In this document: positions 25,097 through 35,400 of the stretch, in pieces | Layout of the letters: each line of letters begins with the position of its first letter | How positions within the stretch are numbered: position 1 is the stretch's first letter | Source: an uncultured Methanomicrobiales archaeon | Lineage (GTDB): Archaea > Halobacteriota > Methanomicrobia > Methanomicrobiales > Methanospirillaceae | NCBI GenBank assembly: GCA_903926075.1 | Contig: CAIYHQ010000048.1 | Location: 1 to 50,003 of the forward strand | Direction of reading: 5' to 3' | Length of the DNA stretch: 50,003 bases | The notes under the pieces: model-generated | What the model saw: only the letters and a program-made list of their open reading frames with translations | Told to the model about the DNA's origin: nothing | Databases searched by the model: none | Position numbers and translations under genes: made by a program

Positions 25097-27553
25097 ATGG
25101 AAAATGAGATAAGAGTATTATTTGTTGAAGATTCGCCAGACGATGCAATATTATTGACAAATGTATTTGAAGATGGTGGTTTTAAATTAAAACAACGAAG
25201 AGTTGAAAATGTCCCCGAAATGAAAGATGCAATAACTAACGAAACCTGGGATATAATTCTTTGTGATTATTCAATACCTGGTTTTGGGGCGATTCCCGCA
25301 CTGTCGCTTTTAAAAGAGATGAAGTGTGATTTTCCTGTAATCATATTATCAGGTGTCATAAGCGAAGAGATTGCAGTGGATGCAATGAGGGCTGGAGCAC
25401 GCGACTTTATCGTTAAAGGTAAATATTCCCGTCTTATCCCTGCAGTCAAGAGGGAGATTGAGGAATACATACAACTTAAAGAACGGGAGGCAGAAGCAAA
25501 GAAACAGAAAGATGAAGCAAAAAAGCAGCGTCAGCTTGCTTTCACGATGGTTATGCAGAATCCCCAGCCATTACTAATTATCGACACTGCCTTTAATATA
25601 AAACTTGCAAACGAAGCTTTCCTAACCATAAGCGGATATTCTGAAGATCACTTGCAGAAGATGAATATCAGTGAATTCAAAATTTTAAAAAAGAGCGGGC
25701 ATAACCTCAGGGAAGCTGTTGAGACAAAAAAGGGAGTCACCGGGCAGGTCATTGTTGAGTTCCCAAAAGCCACCCATACACTTGAACAGATCACTATCCC
25801 TCTGCTCGATAAAGATGGTGAGATAGTAAGCATCATGGCAGTGTATAACGATCTCACCGAGAAACTAAAAAAGGAAGAAAAACGAGAGGAACTGGCTAAC
25901 TATATCACTGCCTATCTCTCCTCAATGACTGATAATTTAATAGAACTTGCTAAAGGAAATCTCAATTTCAACTTAGAGATTGCACCTGCTTCCAAAACAA
26001 CCGAAGAAGCACGCCAATGGTTTACTGAGATCAATAATAACCTTGCCAAAGTTAGAGATGCACTCGATCTCTTGATTTCTGATGCTGATAGACTTTCAAA
26101 AGCTGCTATTGAGGGTAAACTTCACACGCGTATCGATTCACAAAAACATCAGGGTGATTATAAGAAGATAGTTGAGGGTATGAACGCAACTTTGGACGCA
26201 GTCATTGGTCCTTTGAATGTTGCTGCGGATTATATAGATAACATTAGTAAGGGAAACATACCCACAAAGATTACTGATTCATACAATGGTGACTTCAATG
26301 TCATCAAAAACAATCTTAATCAGTGTATTGAAGCTGTTAACCTGCTTGTTCATGAAGCCCACATGCTTGTCAGAGCAGCAGTAAATGGGAAATTGTCAAC
26401 GAGAGCAGATTTGACAAAACATCAGGGGGACTTTAGGAAGATTGTAGAAGGCGTGAATCACACCCTTGATAGTGTTATTTTACCTGTGAACGAGGCACTT
26501 CGTATCTCTAAGAGTTATGCTGATTATGATTTTACGAATCGAGTCTCAACATCGCTGAATTTACAGGGTGACTGGGTACCGTTTAAAGATGCTTTGGATA
26601 ATATTGGCATCAAGATATCAGAAGCAGTTTCCCTAATCAATAAGAAAGTGACAGAACTCGCGACAGGTGCAGAAAAAGCAAAGGCAAACATTCAGGATAT
26701 TTCAAAAGGGGCTCATCAGATAGCAACAAATTCAAATAAGGTTAGCAAGAACGCAGAACAAGGAGGAAATGGTATATCTCAGGTCCTGAGGGCAATGGAA
26801 GATTTAAACGAAACAGTTGCATCAGTCTCAAAAAAAGCAGAATTTGTTTCTGCATCATCGAGTGAAGCAAATAATTTTGCGAAGAATGGGATTGATCTTG
26901 CCAGGCAGACTGAGAAGGCCATGAATGAAATCGCAAAATCTGCAAAAGATGTTGATTCAATAGTGAATGATATTAATGAACAGATGAATGAGATAGGAAA
27001 GATTGTTAAGCTAATTTCTGATATTGCCAACCAAACCAATCTTCTTGCTCTCAATGCAGCAATTGAAGCAGCACGTGCCGGAGAAGCAGGAAGAGGATTT
27101 GCAGTTGTTGCAGCTGAAGTTAAATCACTTGCACAGGACTCGAGGAAATCTGCAGAAAATATAGCTGAAATGATCTCAACTTTGCAAAGCAAATCAAAAA
27201 ATGCCACTGAAGCGATGAATAAATCTACTACATCCGTTCAGGAAGGGAGCGTAGCTCTAGAGCAAACTCTGGCTGCATTTAATCAAATCGCAGATACTAT
27301 TGAGAATATAACTCAAAATAATGTAGAAGTAGCTTCTGCTTCTGAAGAGCAGGCAGCATCTGTTGAAGAAGTTACAGCAAGTATTCATGAAGTGTCAGAA
27401 CTTGTTCAGAATACATCCCATGAAGCAGAAAATACTGCTGCCGCTACTCAGGAAACGACTGCAGCAATCGAAGAGATTAGCGAAATTGTTAATAATGTTG
27501 TAGGAATTGTGGACAGTGTATCACAGGAGATGATGAAATTTAAGGTTACATGA
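25097..27553 (+). CDS. Soluble methyl-accepting chemotaxis-like protein: receiver, PAS, HAMP-like repeats, MCP domain
   Basis: An 818-residue protein without transmembrane segments. Receiver at 1-125 with Glu11/Asp12 and phosphoacceptor Asp57 (LCDYSIPG). Coiled coil at 130-150. PAS at about 150-260 (ending [12 protein letters not shown]). Poly-HAMP-like repeats at about 265-510, where [14 protein letters not shown] and [14 protein letters not shown] head two copies, each followed by KHQGDxxKIVEG. MCP signalling domain at about 520-818 with the hairpin tip [27 protein letters not shown] split here as [20 protein letters not shown] and RGFAVVA. GAGGAAGAG precedes the ATG. It is the first gene of the sensory cluster. 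It would normally control CheA, but none is in the window. The receiver fused to an MCP suggests input from a phosphorelay. Confidence 0.92.
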   Translation: MENEIRVLFVEDSPDDAILLTNVFEDGGFKLKQRRVENVPEMKDAITNETWDIILCDYSIPGFGAIPALSLLKEMKCDFPVIILSGVISEEIAVDAMRAGARDFIVKGKYSRLIPAVKREIEEYIQLKEREAEAKKQKDEAKKQRQLAFTMVMQNPQPLLIIDTAFNIKLANEAFLTISGYSEDHLQKMNISEFKILKKSGHNLREAVETKKGVTGQVIVEFPKATHTLEQITIPLLDKDGEIVSIMAVYNDLTEKLKKEEKREELANYITAYLSSMTDNLIELAKGNLNFNLEIAPASKTTEEARQWFTEINNNLAKVRDALDLLISDADRLSKAAIEGKLHTRIDSQKHQGDYKKIVEGMNATLDAVIGPLNVAADYIDNISKGNIPTKITDSYNGDFNVIKNNLNQCIEAVNLLVHEAHMLVRAAVNGKLSTRADLTKHQGDFRKIVEGVNHTLDSVILPVNEALRISKSYADYDFTNRVSTSLNLQGDWVPFKDALDNIGIKISEAVSLINKKVTELATGAEKAKANIQDISKGAHQIATNSNKVSKNAEQGGNGISQVLRAMEDLNETVASVSKKAEFVSASSSEANNFAKNGIDLARQTEKAMNEIAKSAKDVDSIVNDINEQMNEIGKIVKLISDIANQTNLLALNAAIEAARAGEAGRGFAVVAAEVKSLAQDSRKSAENIAEMISTLQSKSKNATEAMNKSTTSVQEGSVALEQTLAAFNQIADTIENITQNNVEVASASEEQAASVEEVTASIHEVSELVQNTSHEAENTAAATQETTAAIEEISEIVNNVVGIVDSVSQEMMKFKVT

Positions 27554-27725
27554 TATCCTCTAAATTCTTAAAAATATTTCTTAATCAATTAAAAATCGAT
27601 GAGATTTCACAAATAACTAATATCAAAATAACAATTAATCAATTCATTTGGAATAGATAGTAGATACAATTAATAAAGAAATATATATATATTATCAAAT
27701 TTTGTATTATATCACTGAAATTTTA

Positions 27726-28343
27726 ATGAATGTATCTGAAGAAGTAATAGATGGTATTCGTGAATTAGTCACAATAGGAGTTGGCCGCTCGGCTGGAATG
27801 CTTAACCGACTCACCAAAGCTCACGTAACGTTGACGGTTCCTGAAGTTCAAATTTCAAATGTCACTCAAGATATCCAACTAATCAAACCTACAGCAAATT
27901 CAATAAATTCGGAAGAAATTTCTCACATCATTCTTGAATTTTCTGGAGAATTGACAGGATCATTTGATCTTATCATTCCTTTTTTAAGTGCCCTAAATCT
28001 TGTTATGCTCCTTACAGGAGAAAAAGAATTATCAGATGAAATGGATGCTCTACGGGTTGAAACACTGCTAGAGGTAAGTAATATCATTATCAGCTCTGTA
28101 ATGAGTTCTCTGAGTATTTTTTTAAAATCTCGGCTTTTATTTCAATTTCCTCGTTAGCAGGTTGGAAAAGCCAAATCAATCATTCCTTATGCGATAACTG
28201 GAACCCTTATCGGAATTATCGCTCATACTCATTTTCTTGTTCAGGATAGACATGTGGAAAGTGATATATTCATAACCTTAACACCTGAATCATTTCAGTA
28301 TCTAAAAATCCATATAGAACAAGCGATGGAGAATGGATTATAA
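27726..28343 (+). pseudogene. CheC-like protein interrupted by an in-frame TAG
   Basis: From the ATG at 27726 (MNVSEEVIDGIRELVTIGVG) the frame runs 143 codons to a TAG at 28155-28157. It then continues without another stop, as QVGKAKSIIPYAITGTLIGI and onward, to a TAA at 28341-28343 that overlaps the ATG of the next gene (TAATG). The region after the TAG corresponds in position to the C-terminal third of the second CheC at 29911. CheC proteins dephosphorylate CheY-P at two ExxN sites; the second (EVSN) is intact, while the first reads ELVT, lacking Asn. It is either a recent nonsense mutation, or the TAG is read through or decoded. The truncated 143-residue product would lack part of the core. 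Confidence 0.7.
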
Positions 28344-29458
28344 TGTGGGATGAGAAAAAATCTCTCATTGCTCTCAATCTCAATACACTTCCAGTGGGTA
28401 TCTGTATAATAAGAGAGAATTATACTATCTCTCTATGGAATCGGACAATTGAACAATGGTCTGGTTTAATAGCAACGGATGTACTTGATAAACCAATTGA
28501 GGAAGTGGTTCCACGATTTGCAGATCCGCTCATTCAGGAGCGTGTACGAGTAGTCTTTCGAGGTGGAGGTCCTGTTATTTTCTCATCCAGGTTTCATTCG
28601 AGAATCTTCCCAATTTTATCTGAAACTCAGAATGAAGGAAAAATTCAAAGAATAACCGTATCTCCCTTTGAACTGTCTGATGGAGAACCACGTGCAATGA
28701 TATCAGTTGAAGACGTTACTGCAATTACTGAACAGGTTCTAAAATACCGTCAAATAAAAGATATGATAAAAAATGAACTTGAAGAGAAAAAGAAAACTGA
28801 ACGGGCATTAGCAATTGCTCTAAGTAAATTAAATACACTCTCATCTATCACCCGACATGATCTCAACAATGTTCTGACAGCATTCCTGGGTTATCTCACC
28901 TTTGCACTAGATGAAAAACCAGAAGGAAAAATCATTACATATCTTGGAAAAATGAAACAGGCTGCTCAACTAATGCAAAACCACATAGCCTTCGCCCGTG
29001 ATTATCAGGAGATGGGAAATTCACTTCCATCCTGGTTCAATGTTGAATCACTTGTTAGATCTTCAGGGGTTGGCCCAACTTTTTCGGGCATGACACTTAA
29101 CGTTGATACTGGGACACTTGAAGTCCTTGCAGATCCACTTATTGAAAAAGCAATCTATAATCTACTGGAGAATGCAGTTAGACATGGAGAACATACGACA
29201 CAAATCACTATTCGAAGTATACCAATGGAACAGGAAGTAATAATCATTATTGAAGATAATGGAACCGGTATTCCTCTCCAGATTAAAGGGCGGATATTTG
29301 ACAGGGGATTTGGTTCAAACACAGGATTAGGATTATTTCTTGTTAGGGAAATCCTTGGAATAACTGGTATGCAGATTATCGAAACGGGTACAGAAAATAT
29401 AGGTGCTAAGTTTGAAATACGTGTTCCAACAGGTCATTTCAAATATACAGGACATTAA
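28343..29458 (+). CDS. Cytosolic PAS histidine kinase
   Basis: 371 residues. One PAS domain (about 5-125, ISLWNRTIEQWSG to ISVEDVTAITEQ), a coiled coil (125-155), phosphoacceptor His172 in SSITRHDLNNVL, N box NLLENAVRHGE, G1 EDNGTGIP, G2 GFGSNTGLGLFLVREIL and the end NIGAKFEIRVPTG. All kinase motifs are present. The ATG overlaps the stop of the CheC-like frame, so it is coupled to that gene. Sitting between two CheC genes and a CheY gene, it could be the phosphodonor of the cluster in place of CheA. That role is inferred from position. Confidence 0.9.
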   Translation: MWDEKKSLIALNLNTLPVGICIIRENYTISLWNRTIEQWSGLIATDVLDKPIEEVVPRFADPLIQERVRVVFRGGGPVIFSSRFHSRIFPILSETQNEGKIQRITVSPFELSDGEPRAMISVEDVTAITEQVLKYRQIKDMIKNELEEKKKTERALAIALSKLNTLSSITRHDLNNVLTAFLGYLTFALDEKPEGKIITYLGKMKQAAQLMQNHIAFARDYQEMGNSLPSWFNVESLVRSSGVGPTFSGMTLNVDTGTLEVLADPLIEKAIYNLLENAVRHGEHTTQITIRSIPMEQEVIIIIEDNGTGIPLQIKGRIFDRGFGSNTGLGLFLVREILGITGMQIIETGTENIGAKFEIRVPTGHFKYTGH

Positions 29459-29513
29459 TTAAAGTTAGTTAATATGAAAAATTGTGCAAATATGCTTCAT
29501 ACAGAAATGTAGG

Positions 29514-29521
29514 AATATATA
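29514..29521 (+). promoter_or_regulatory. TATA box for the cheY-cheC pair
   Basis: GAATATATATC is centred about 36 bases before the ATG at 29553, giving a predicted leader of about 10 bases. It suggests that the receiver and second CheC genes have their own promoter in addition to read-through from the kinase gene. Confidence 0.45.
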
Positions 29522-29552
29522 TCTTTATTAGAAACACACTTATGGTTGTTAA

Positions 29553-29918
29553 ATGACTCGCATCTTAATCGTTGATGACTCATTATTCCAGCGTCGTATT
29601 ATCACTGTACCTTTAAAAGCCAAAGGATATGATGTTATTGAAGCAGTGAACGGAAAAGAAGGCCTGGAAAAGATCATTGCGGATAAACCAGATGTGATTC
29701 TTCTGGACATTTTGATGCCTGAAACCGATGGGATTAAAGTACTAAAAGAACTCCAACGAATTCAGAATAAAATTCCAGTGATTATGCTCACTTCTGATGT
29801 TCAGGATACAACACGTGAAGACTGTCTTTCGATAGGTGCAAAGGCATTTATTAATAAACCTGTGAAAGCGGAAGATTTAATTCCGGTTATTGATTCTCTT
29901 CTCTCGTGCCATGAATGA
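29553..29918 (+). CDS. CheY-like single-domain response regulator
   Basis: A 121-residue stand-alone receiver: Asp8/Asp9 (VDDS), phosphoacceptor Asp52 (LLDILMP), Thr80 in MLTSD, and Lys in FINKPVK. No output domain. It overlaps the start of the second CheC gene by eight bases. Unlike the N-terminal receivers of the hybrid kinases it has the CheY form, so it is the likely diffusible signal carrier of this cluster and a substrate of CheC. Confidence 0.93.
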   Translation: MTRILIVDDSLFQRRIITVPLKAKGYDVIEAVNGKEGLEKIIADKPDVILLDILMPETDGIKVLKELQRIQNKIPVIMLTSDVQDTTREDCLSIGAKAFINKPVKAEDLIPVIDSLLSCHE

Positions 29919-30525
29919 TATGCCTGAATTAATTCTTGACGGAATTCAAGAACTGGTTAATATTGGAATTGGCAAATCTGCCGGGAGTCTGAATTCTCTT
30001 ACAGGACATCATGTAACCCTGAATATTCCAGTTATTTCTCTCAATCTCGTTAATAAACTTACAGATATATTTTCATATCAGGATGCATCGTATTCGATTG
30101 TCAGCCAGGATTATTCTGGAGCATTTGAGGGAACTGTAATTCTTATTTTTCCTGAAAAGAGCTCAGATAGTTTGTTTTATCTTCTTACGGGAGAAGAAAA
30201 AAGGACACCAATGAATGACGATCTTTGGAAAATGACCTTTGTTGAAATCGGTAACATAATAATCAATGCAATTATGGGATCAATTGCTAATATTCTTGAA
30301 AAAAAAATAGAATTTCATCTTCCTGTATATCATGAGAAATTTCCAGACAATCTTCTCATTTTTACACAGTCCGATATATCACAATCTGTTATCATAGCTC
30401 GAACCCAATTTTCAGTTGATGAAAATGAGATTTTTGGGGAGATTCTCCTTCTTCTTGCAGATCCGTCAATTGGCGTTCTCACTGAAGCAATTAATAAAAA
30501 AATGGGAATTTGCGGGGAGATATAA
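29911..30525 (+). CDS. cheC: CheC-like phosphatase
   Basis: 204 residues from the ATG at 29911, which overlaps the CheY stop; a TTG at 29890 is less likely. Two pseudo-symmetric CheC motifs are present: ELVNIGIGKSAGSLNSLTG (about residues 12-30) and EIGNIIINAIMGSIANIL (about 112-129), both with the ExxN phosphatase pair. Known CheC proteins dephosphorylate CheY-P and may bind CheD; no CheD is visible here. It is intact, in contrast to the amber-interrupted copy at 27726. Confidence 0.88.
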   Translation: MNDMPELILDGIQELVNIGIGKSAGSLNSLTGHHVTLNIPVISLNLVNKLTDIFSYQDASYSIVSQDYSGAFEGTVILIFPEKSSDSLFYLLTGEEKRTPMNDDLWKMTFVEIGNIIINAIMGSIANILEKKIEFHLPVYHEKFPDNLLIFTQSDISQSVIIARTQFSVDENEIFGEILLLLADPSIGVLTEAINKKMGICGEI

Positions 30526-30586
30526 AATAATAAAACCGTTTGCTGCATAGGAGAAAGAATCCATGCTTATAGCATTATTGTAAGTG

Positions 30587-32416
30587 TTAGGTAGGATCGC
30601 TTTTGTTCTCTGAAAACCTGTATCCTCCTTTTGGCACAATTATCTCAAATCTGGCTCCTGAATAAAATGTTCCGGTTTCTTTAATATTTATATCGGTAAT
30701 TGTAAGGATTTCTCTTGAAAGGTTCAATCCAAAACCTGTATTTTTAAAATATTCACGGTTGAATATGGCATTTTTAAGATTGTCAGGGACCCCAACTCCA
30801 TCGTCCTCTACAATAATTACCAAAGACTCCCCTGTTTGCTGTGCATAGTAACTGAGTTTTGTCGCTTTTTCTCCATATTTAATGGTATTTTCTGTGAGAT
30901 TGTAAAACACCTTCTCAAGAAGTGGATCCGCATAAACAAGAATCCCTTCTACTTCATTATTCAATATTAGTTTTTCAAACTTGAATGATTTTATTATCTT
31001 ATTAATTAGATCGTGAATATTCTGCCATGTAGGAGCCTTTACACCGATATCCTGATAATCTCTCGAAAAAATTAATTGGCGATAAATATTATTAGTTGAC
31101 AACCTTATCTTTTCGATATAATTTGTTAATGAATTATCATTATTTTGTTTTGAAATTATATCACTATAATAAAACAACACCTGAATCTGGTTCAGGATAT
31201 CATGGCGGGTTATACTGGAGAGTAGATTCAGTTTTTTATTGACAGTCTTGAGTGCAATTTCATATTTTTTATTTTCATCTATATCTATTACGAATACAAT
31301 GAGCTTTTCCACTTCACCTTTGCCATTTAAAAGGGGGATTTTATCTGTTTGCACCCATCTTATCTCTCCATTTGATAATGTCATCTGCTCTACAATTCCA
31401 GTTTTAGGTGTTCTGGATTTTATAACTTCAAGATCATCTTGATAATATTTATCTGCGAGGTCAGGAAATAACTCATAAGTACTCTTACCTTCAATCTCTT
31501 CAATCGATTTTCCTAAATATTGTGCACCATTTCGATTGACTCTTATGAAGTTATTATTCGTATCTTTATACCAAACCATTGCAGGGATATTATCAAGAAT
31601 AATTTCTTGATCTAACACCATTTGTCTGATAACTTCTTCATTATGTTTTCTTAAACTAATATCACGGACGACTGCAAGTGCTATTTCTTTCTCCTGAAAA
31701 GAGTAAATATGGACGTTAATCTCAACGGGAATTATAGTTCCATCCTTTTTTTTATGTCCCGTCTCAAATATTGCCGATTTCATTATTTTAAGACGATTTC
31801 CAATCTCTTCAAGTGGAATACTGTGGTACTCTGTTGAAAATTCAAGAGGACTCAAACGGAGCATCTCTTCACGAGTATAGCCAAGCATTGTACATGCGAT
31901 ATCATTTACCTCAATTAAAGTGCCAGGTAAATAATCATCTCTAACTTCGTGTACATGAATAGCATCATTTATATGATTAAATATCTTGTAAAATTGATCC
32001 TTTCTATAGGCAAGCTCATCTAAAATCTTTTTCTGATTTATGATATCCTTGATCCAATGTCCGAGTTCGAAAAAAATTCCCTCAACATTTTTATCTTTTC
32101 TGATGTAATAAGCAGCACCAGCATTTAATGCTTCAATTACGATATCCTCATTTCCTCTTCCGGTTAAGAGGATAAAAGGTATTTTATTACCTTCTTCTTT
32201 CAATTGCTTTAGGAAAGAGATCCCATCCAAATCCGGCATATCGTAATCTGAGACAATTACTTCATAAACTGAGCCTTTCAGTTTTTTTAATGCCTCATTT
32301 GCAGATGTAGAACTTTCAACAATAAAATTCTCATGAGTCTCAAGAATTCTTTTTCCCATTTCAAGAAAATCAGGTTCGTCATCAACGTAAAGAACATGGA
32401 TTAGATCGTCATTCAT
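30587..32416 (-). CDS. Receiver-PAS2-histidine kinase
   Basis: 609 residues. Receiver 1-120 with Asp12/Asp13 and phosphoacceptor Asp57 (VSDYDMP). PAS1 at about 140-265 (AIHVHEVRDDYLPG to VVRDISLRK). PAS2 at about 270-390 (NIPAMVWYKD to FVIDIDENKK). Phosphoacceptor His near 405 in SSITRHDILNQ. N box NLTENTIKYG, G1 EDDGVGVP, G2 YFKNTGFGLNLSREIL (slightly variant), end FEIIVPKGGYRFSEN. The ATG overlaps the stop of the upstream kinase gene (ATGA). Receiver and kinase in one chain may allow an intramolecular relay or cross-talk with the co-transcribed paralog. Confidence 0.92.
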   Translation of the reverse strand: MNDDLIHVLYVDDEPDFLEMGKRILETHENFIVESSTSANEALKKLKGSVYEVIVSDYDMPDLDGISFLKQLKEEGNKIPFILLTGRGNEDIVIEALNAGAAYYIRKDKNVEGIFFELGHWIKDIINQKKILDELAYRKDQFYKIFNHINDAIHVHEVRDDYLPGTLIEVNDIACTMLGYTREEMLRLSPLEFSTEYHSIPLEEIGNRLKIMKSAIFETGHKKKDGTIIPVEINVHIYSFQEKEIALAVVRDISLRKHNEEVIRQMVLDQEIILDNIPAMVWYKDTNNNFIRVNRNGAQYLGKSIEEIEGKSTYELFPDLADKYYQDDLEVIKSRTPKTGIVEQMTLSNGEIRWVQTDKIPLLNGKGEVEKLIVFVIDIDENKKYEIALKTVNKKLNLLSSITRHDILNQIQVLFYYSDIISKQNNDNSLTNYIEKIRLSTNNIYRQLIFSRDYQDIGVKAPTWQNIHDLINKIIKSFKFEKLILNNEVEGILVYADPLLEKVFYNLTENTIKYGEKATKLSYYAQQTGESLVIIVEDDGVGVPDNLKNAIFNREYFKNTGFGLNLSREILTITDINIKETGTFYSGARFEIIVPKGGYRFSENKSDPT

Positions 32417-35400
32417 AGTAAATCCTCAAAAAAACGCCACTTTCCGTTCGGAACTGTTATCTCAAACCGTGCTCCTTTTCCAAGTTCCCCGGTCTCCTTT
32501 ATCGTCATTCCTGTAATTGCAAGTATTTCGCGAGAGAGAAACAATCCAAGTCCCGTATTCTTCCCGAAACCTCTCTCGAATATTATTTCCTTCTGATTAG
32601 AAGGAATACCTACACCATTATCTGACCAAATAATCCGAATATTATCATTATTGGTAATAACCGATATATGGACCTCGGTTGCAGTCTCTCCGTGACGTAT
32701 TGTATTGTCTATCAAATTATGAAGGACCCTTTCAAATAGTGGATCTGCAAATACCTGGAAAGATCCCGTTTCATTGATAATATTAATTGCAGGATTTCCT
32801 GTCATTGCTATAATAGTTGATAATTTCATCCATTTAGGCTTTAATATACCTAAATTTTGATAATCCTTTGAGAAATCTATACGATTTTCAATCACCTTTA
32901 ATGAATGTTCTATTTTATCAAGAAACGGTTTAATTTCTTCTATACTTTTTCGTTTTCTTGCGAGTTGCAAGAAACCCTGAATAGCAATCACTTTATTTTT
33001 TATATCATGCCTATTGACATCGGACAAAAGATTAAGTTTTTTATTTGCCTTATCTAATGCCTCTTCAAATTGTTTACTGTCAGTGATGTCGCGAATAATA
33101 CCAATTATGCCAATAATTTCTCTAATCCCATTAAAATGAGGGCTATAAATCCCGGATATCCATCCTGATTTTTTAGTCTTTGGAACATAGTATGGTATAT
33201 CTGGCGATTGGAGGACTTCCCCATTCAGTGCCCTTTTTAGCAAAATATCAACTTTCTGCTCCAGGAGGTGAGGAAATAGATCGAAGGCATTTTTCCCTAG
33301 CGCTTCTGGTTCTGTGATCCCAGTAAGTAACTCCATGAAGGGGTTCCAAATAAGATAATTAAAATTCCGATCATAAACAATGATACCCTCTTTTGCATTG
33401 TAGATAATCTCTTTTGTGAATTGTTCACTCTCCAGAAGTGCGTTCTCCACCTTTTTCCGCTCGGTAATGTCGAGGAAGGTTCCAATAAGTCCTCCAACGG
33501 ATCCATCGTTGTTGATGAAAGGGGCTTTATAAAAAATCACATTGTGACGGGTACCGTCAAAGAAAATAAGCTCTGTCTCATAATTCTGAATAATTCTACT
33601 CTCAAAAACCGTCTGGTCTGCGGCTTTGTAAATATCGGCAAGGTCTTTCGGAAAAATCTCATGAACAGTTTTTCCAATCAAGTCACTACGAGCGGTCCCG
33701 ATGTATTCCTCAAACTGTATATTGCATCCAAGATATTTTCCCTCAACATCTTTGTAGAAAATAGAGATTGGAAGAGTATCCATCAACGTTGAAAGGAAAT
33801 GGGAATGTTCTGAGATCTGCTGCTCATACTGCTTATGTTCGGTGATATCAGTGCAGAAAGCTATGTATTTTTCATTAGGTAGCTCCACAGCATTAAGAAT
33901 TACTGGTATTGTCTCACCATTTTTTTTCTGGAGCAATAATTCTTCCTTTAATTTTCCAGTCTTCTTCAATTTAACAAATCTTAAAAGACTATTTTTAGGT
34001 GAATTAAGAGGATTTAGATCACGAATGGATAAGGTGAGAAGTTCCTCGTGAGAATATCCAACCATAGAACATGCAGAAGGATTTGCATCCAGGTAATTAC
34101 CTGTTGCATCCACAATAAATATCCCATCAGGCGAATTATCAATGTATGTTCGGTATTTTTCTTCGTTTTCACGTAATTCGTTTTCCATCTGTTTCTGGAC
34201 GGTTATATCATTTCCTGAAAACAATACACCGATTATCCCTTCTGGACCACTCATAGGTGTATTATGAAATGCAATAATGCGTTTTTTCTTAGTCTTTGTT
34301 AACACAGAGTTCTCATAGTACTCAGTGGATGCAAAATTGCCGTTCATAATCTTATCGAAAATTTCTTTTATTTCTGCTTGCGATTCCACCGGTAGGAACT
34401 TTTGGAACCAGTTTTGACCTAGTATCTCCTCTTTAGAGTACTCGAGAATCTCGCAACCTTTTCTGTTGATCATAGAGATTGTCCCATCTCGATCCAACAC
34501 GACAAGCATCACTCCTGCTACATCAAGGTATTGTTGTATTTGGTCACTTTTCGTCCGGAGGGCCTTCTCTGCCAGTTTTCGATCTGTTATGTTGGTATGT
34601 TGTACTACGGCATTCGAAATTTCACCATCTGTATCAAATATAGGAAATATAGTAACCTCTAAAATAGTAAATGTCGATTTGATCAGTTTAACGTTTTGCA
34701 ATTTTGAAGTATCGTAGATAATTTCGAAATGCACCACCTTTTGCTTATCAAAAACATCCCTGACCAATGGAAGAAAACCTTGATTTTCAACTAGGTTATC
34801 ACTGAAAATATTGTATTGACCGACAACCTCTTCCTTCGTTATATTGAATAAATTGCAACATGCCCTATTAAGATGAATAAGTGTTCCCTTTTCGTCAGAA
34901 ATCCATGTGGATGTAGGACTTTGATCGATAATGCTGTTTAAGAATCGAATTGAATTCTGCAGTTTGTATTCGGCTTTTTTTCGTTCAGTTATGTCTCGAA
35001 TACTACCGCGTTTCCCTAGATAATATCCATTACTATCATATACTGACTGATATTCGTGACCTATCCATCGTTCTTCCCCATCTCTAGTTATAATCCGAAA
35101 GTCTAGAACGCCATGATCGTCGTGCAGTTCCTGTAATGAAGAAAAATAATCAATAATTTTGTTCCGGTCATCGGGATGTGTTATTGTAACTAAAAGGTTC
35201 GGGTCAAGGTAAAACTCTTCAGGAGAATAACCGGTTATCCGTTCACAGGAGGGAGAGATATAATTAAATTTTGCATCGGGTGCAATCCAATATTCCCAGT
35301 CATAAGTAAGATCTGCTACAATTCGATAGTACTCCTCACTTTCCTTTAATGACTTTTCTGAAGTGCGCCGTTCTACCGCTATTCTTATTTGATTGGAAAG

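Noticed and set aside
26779-27207. 142-residue minus-strand frame inside the MCP gene
   Set aside because: The plus strand carries a clear MCP signalling domain; the frame is an Ala-rich coding shadow.
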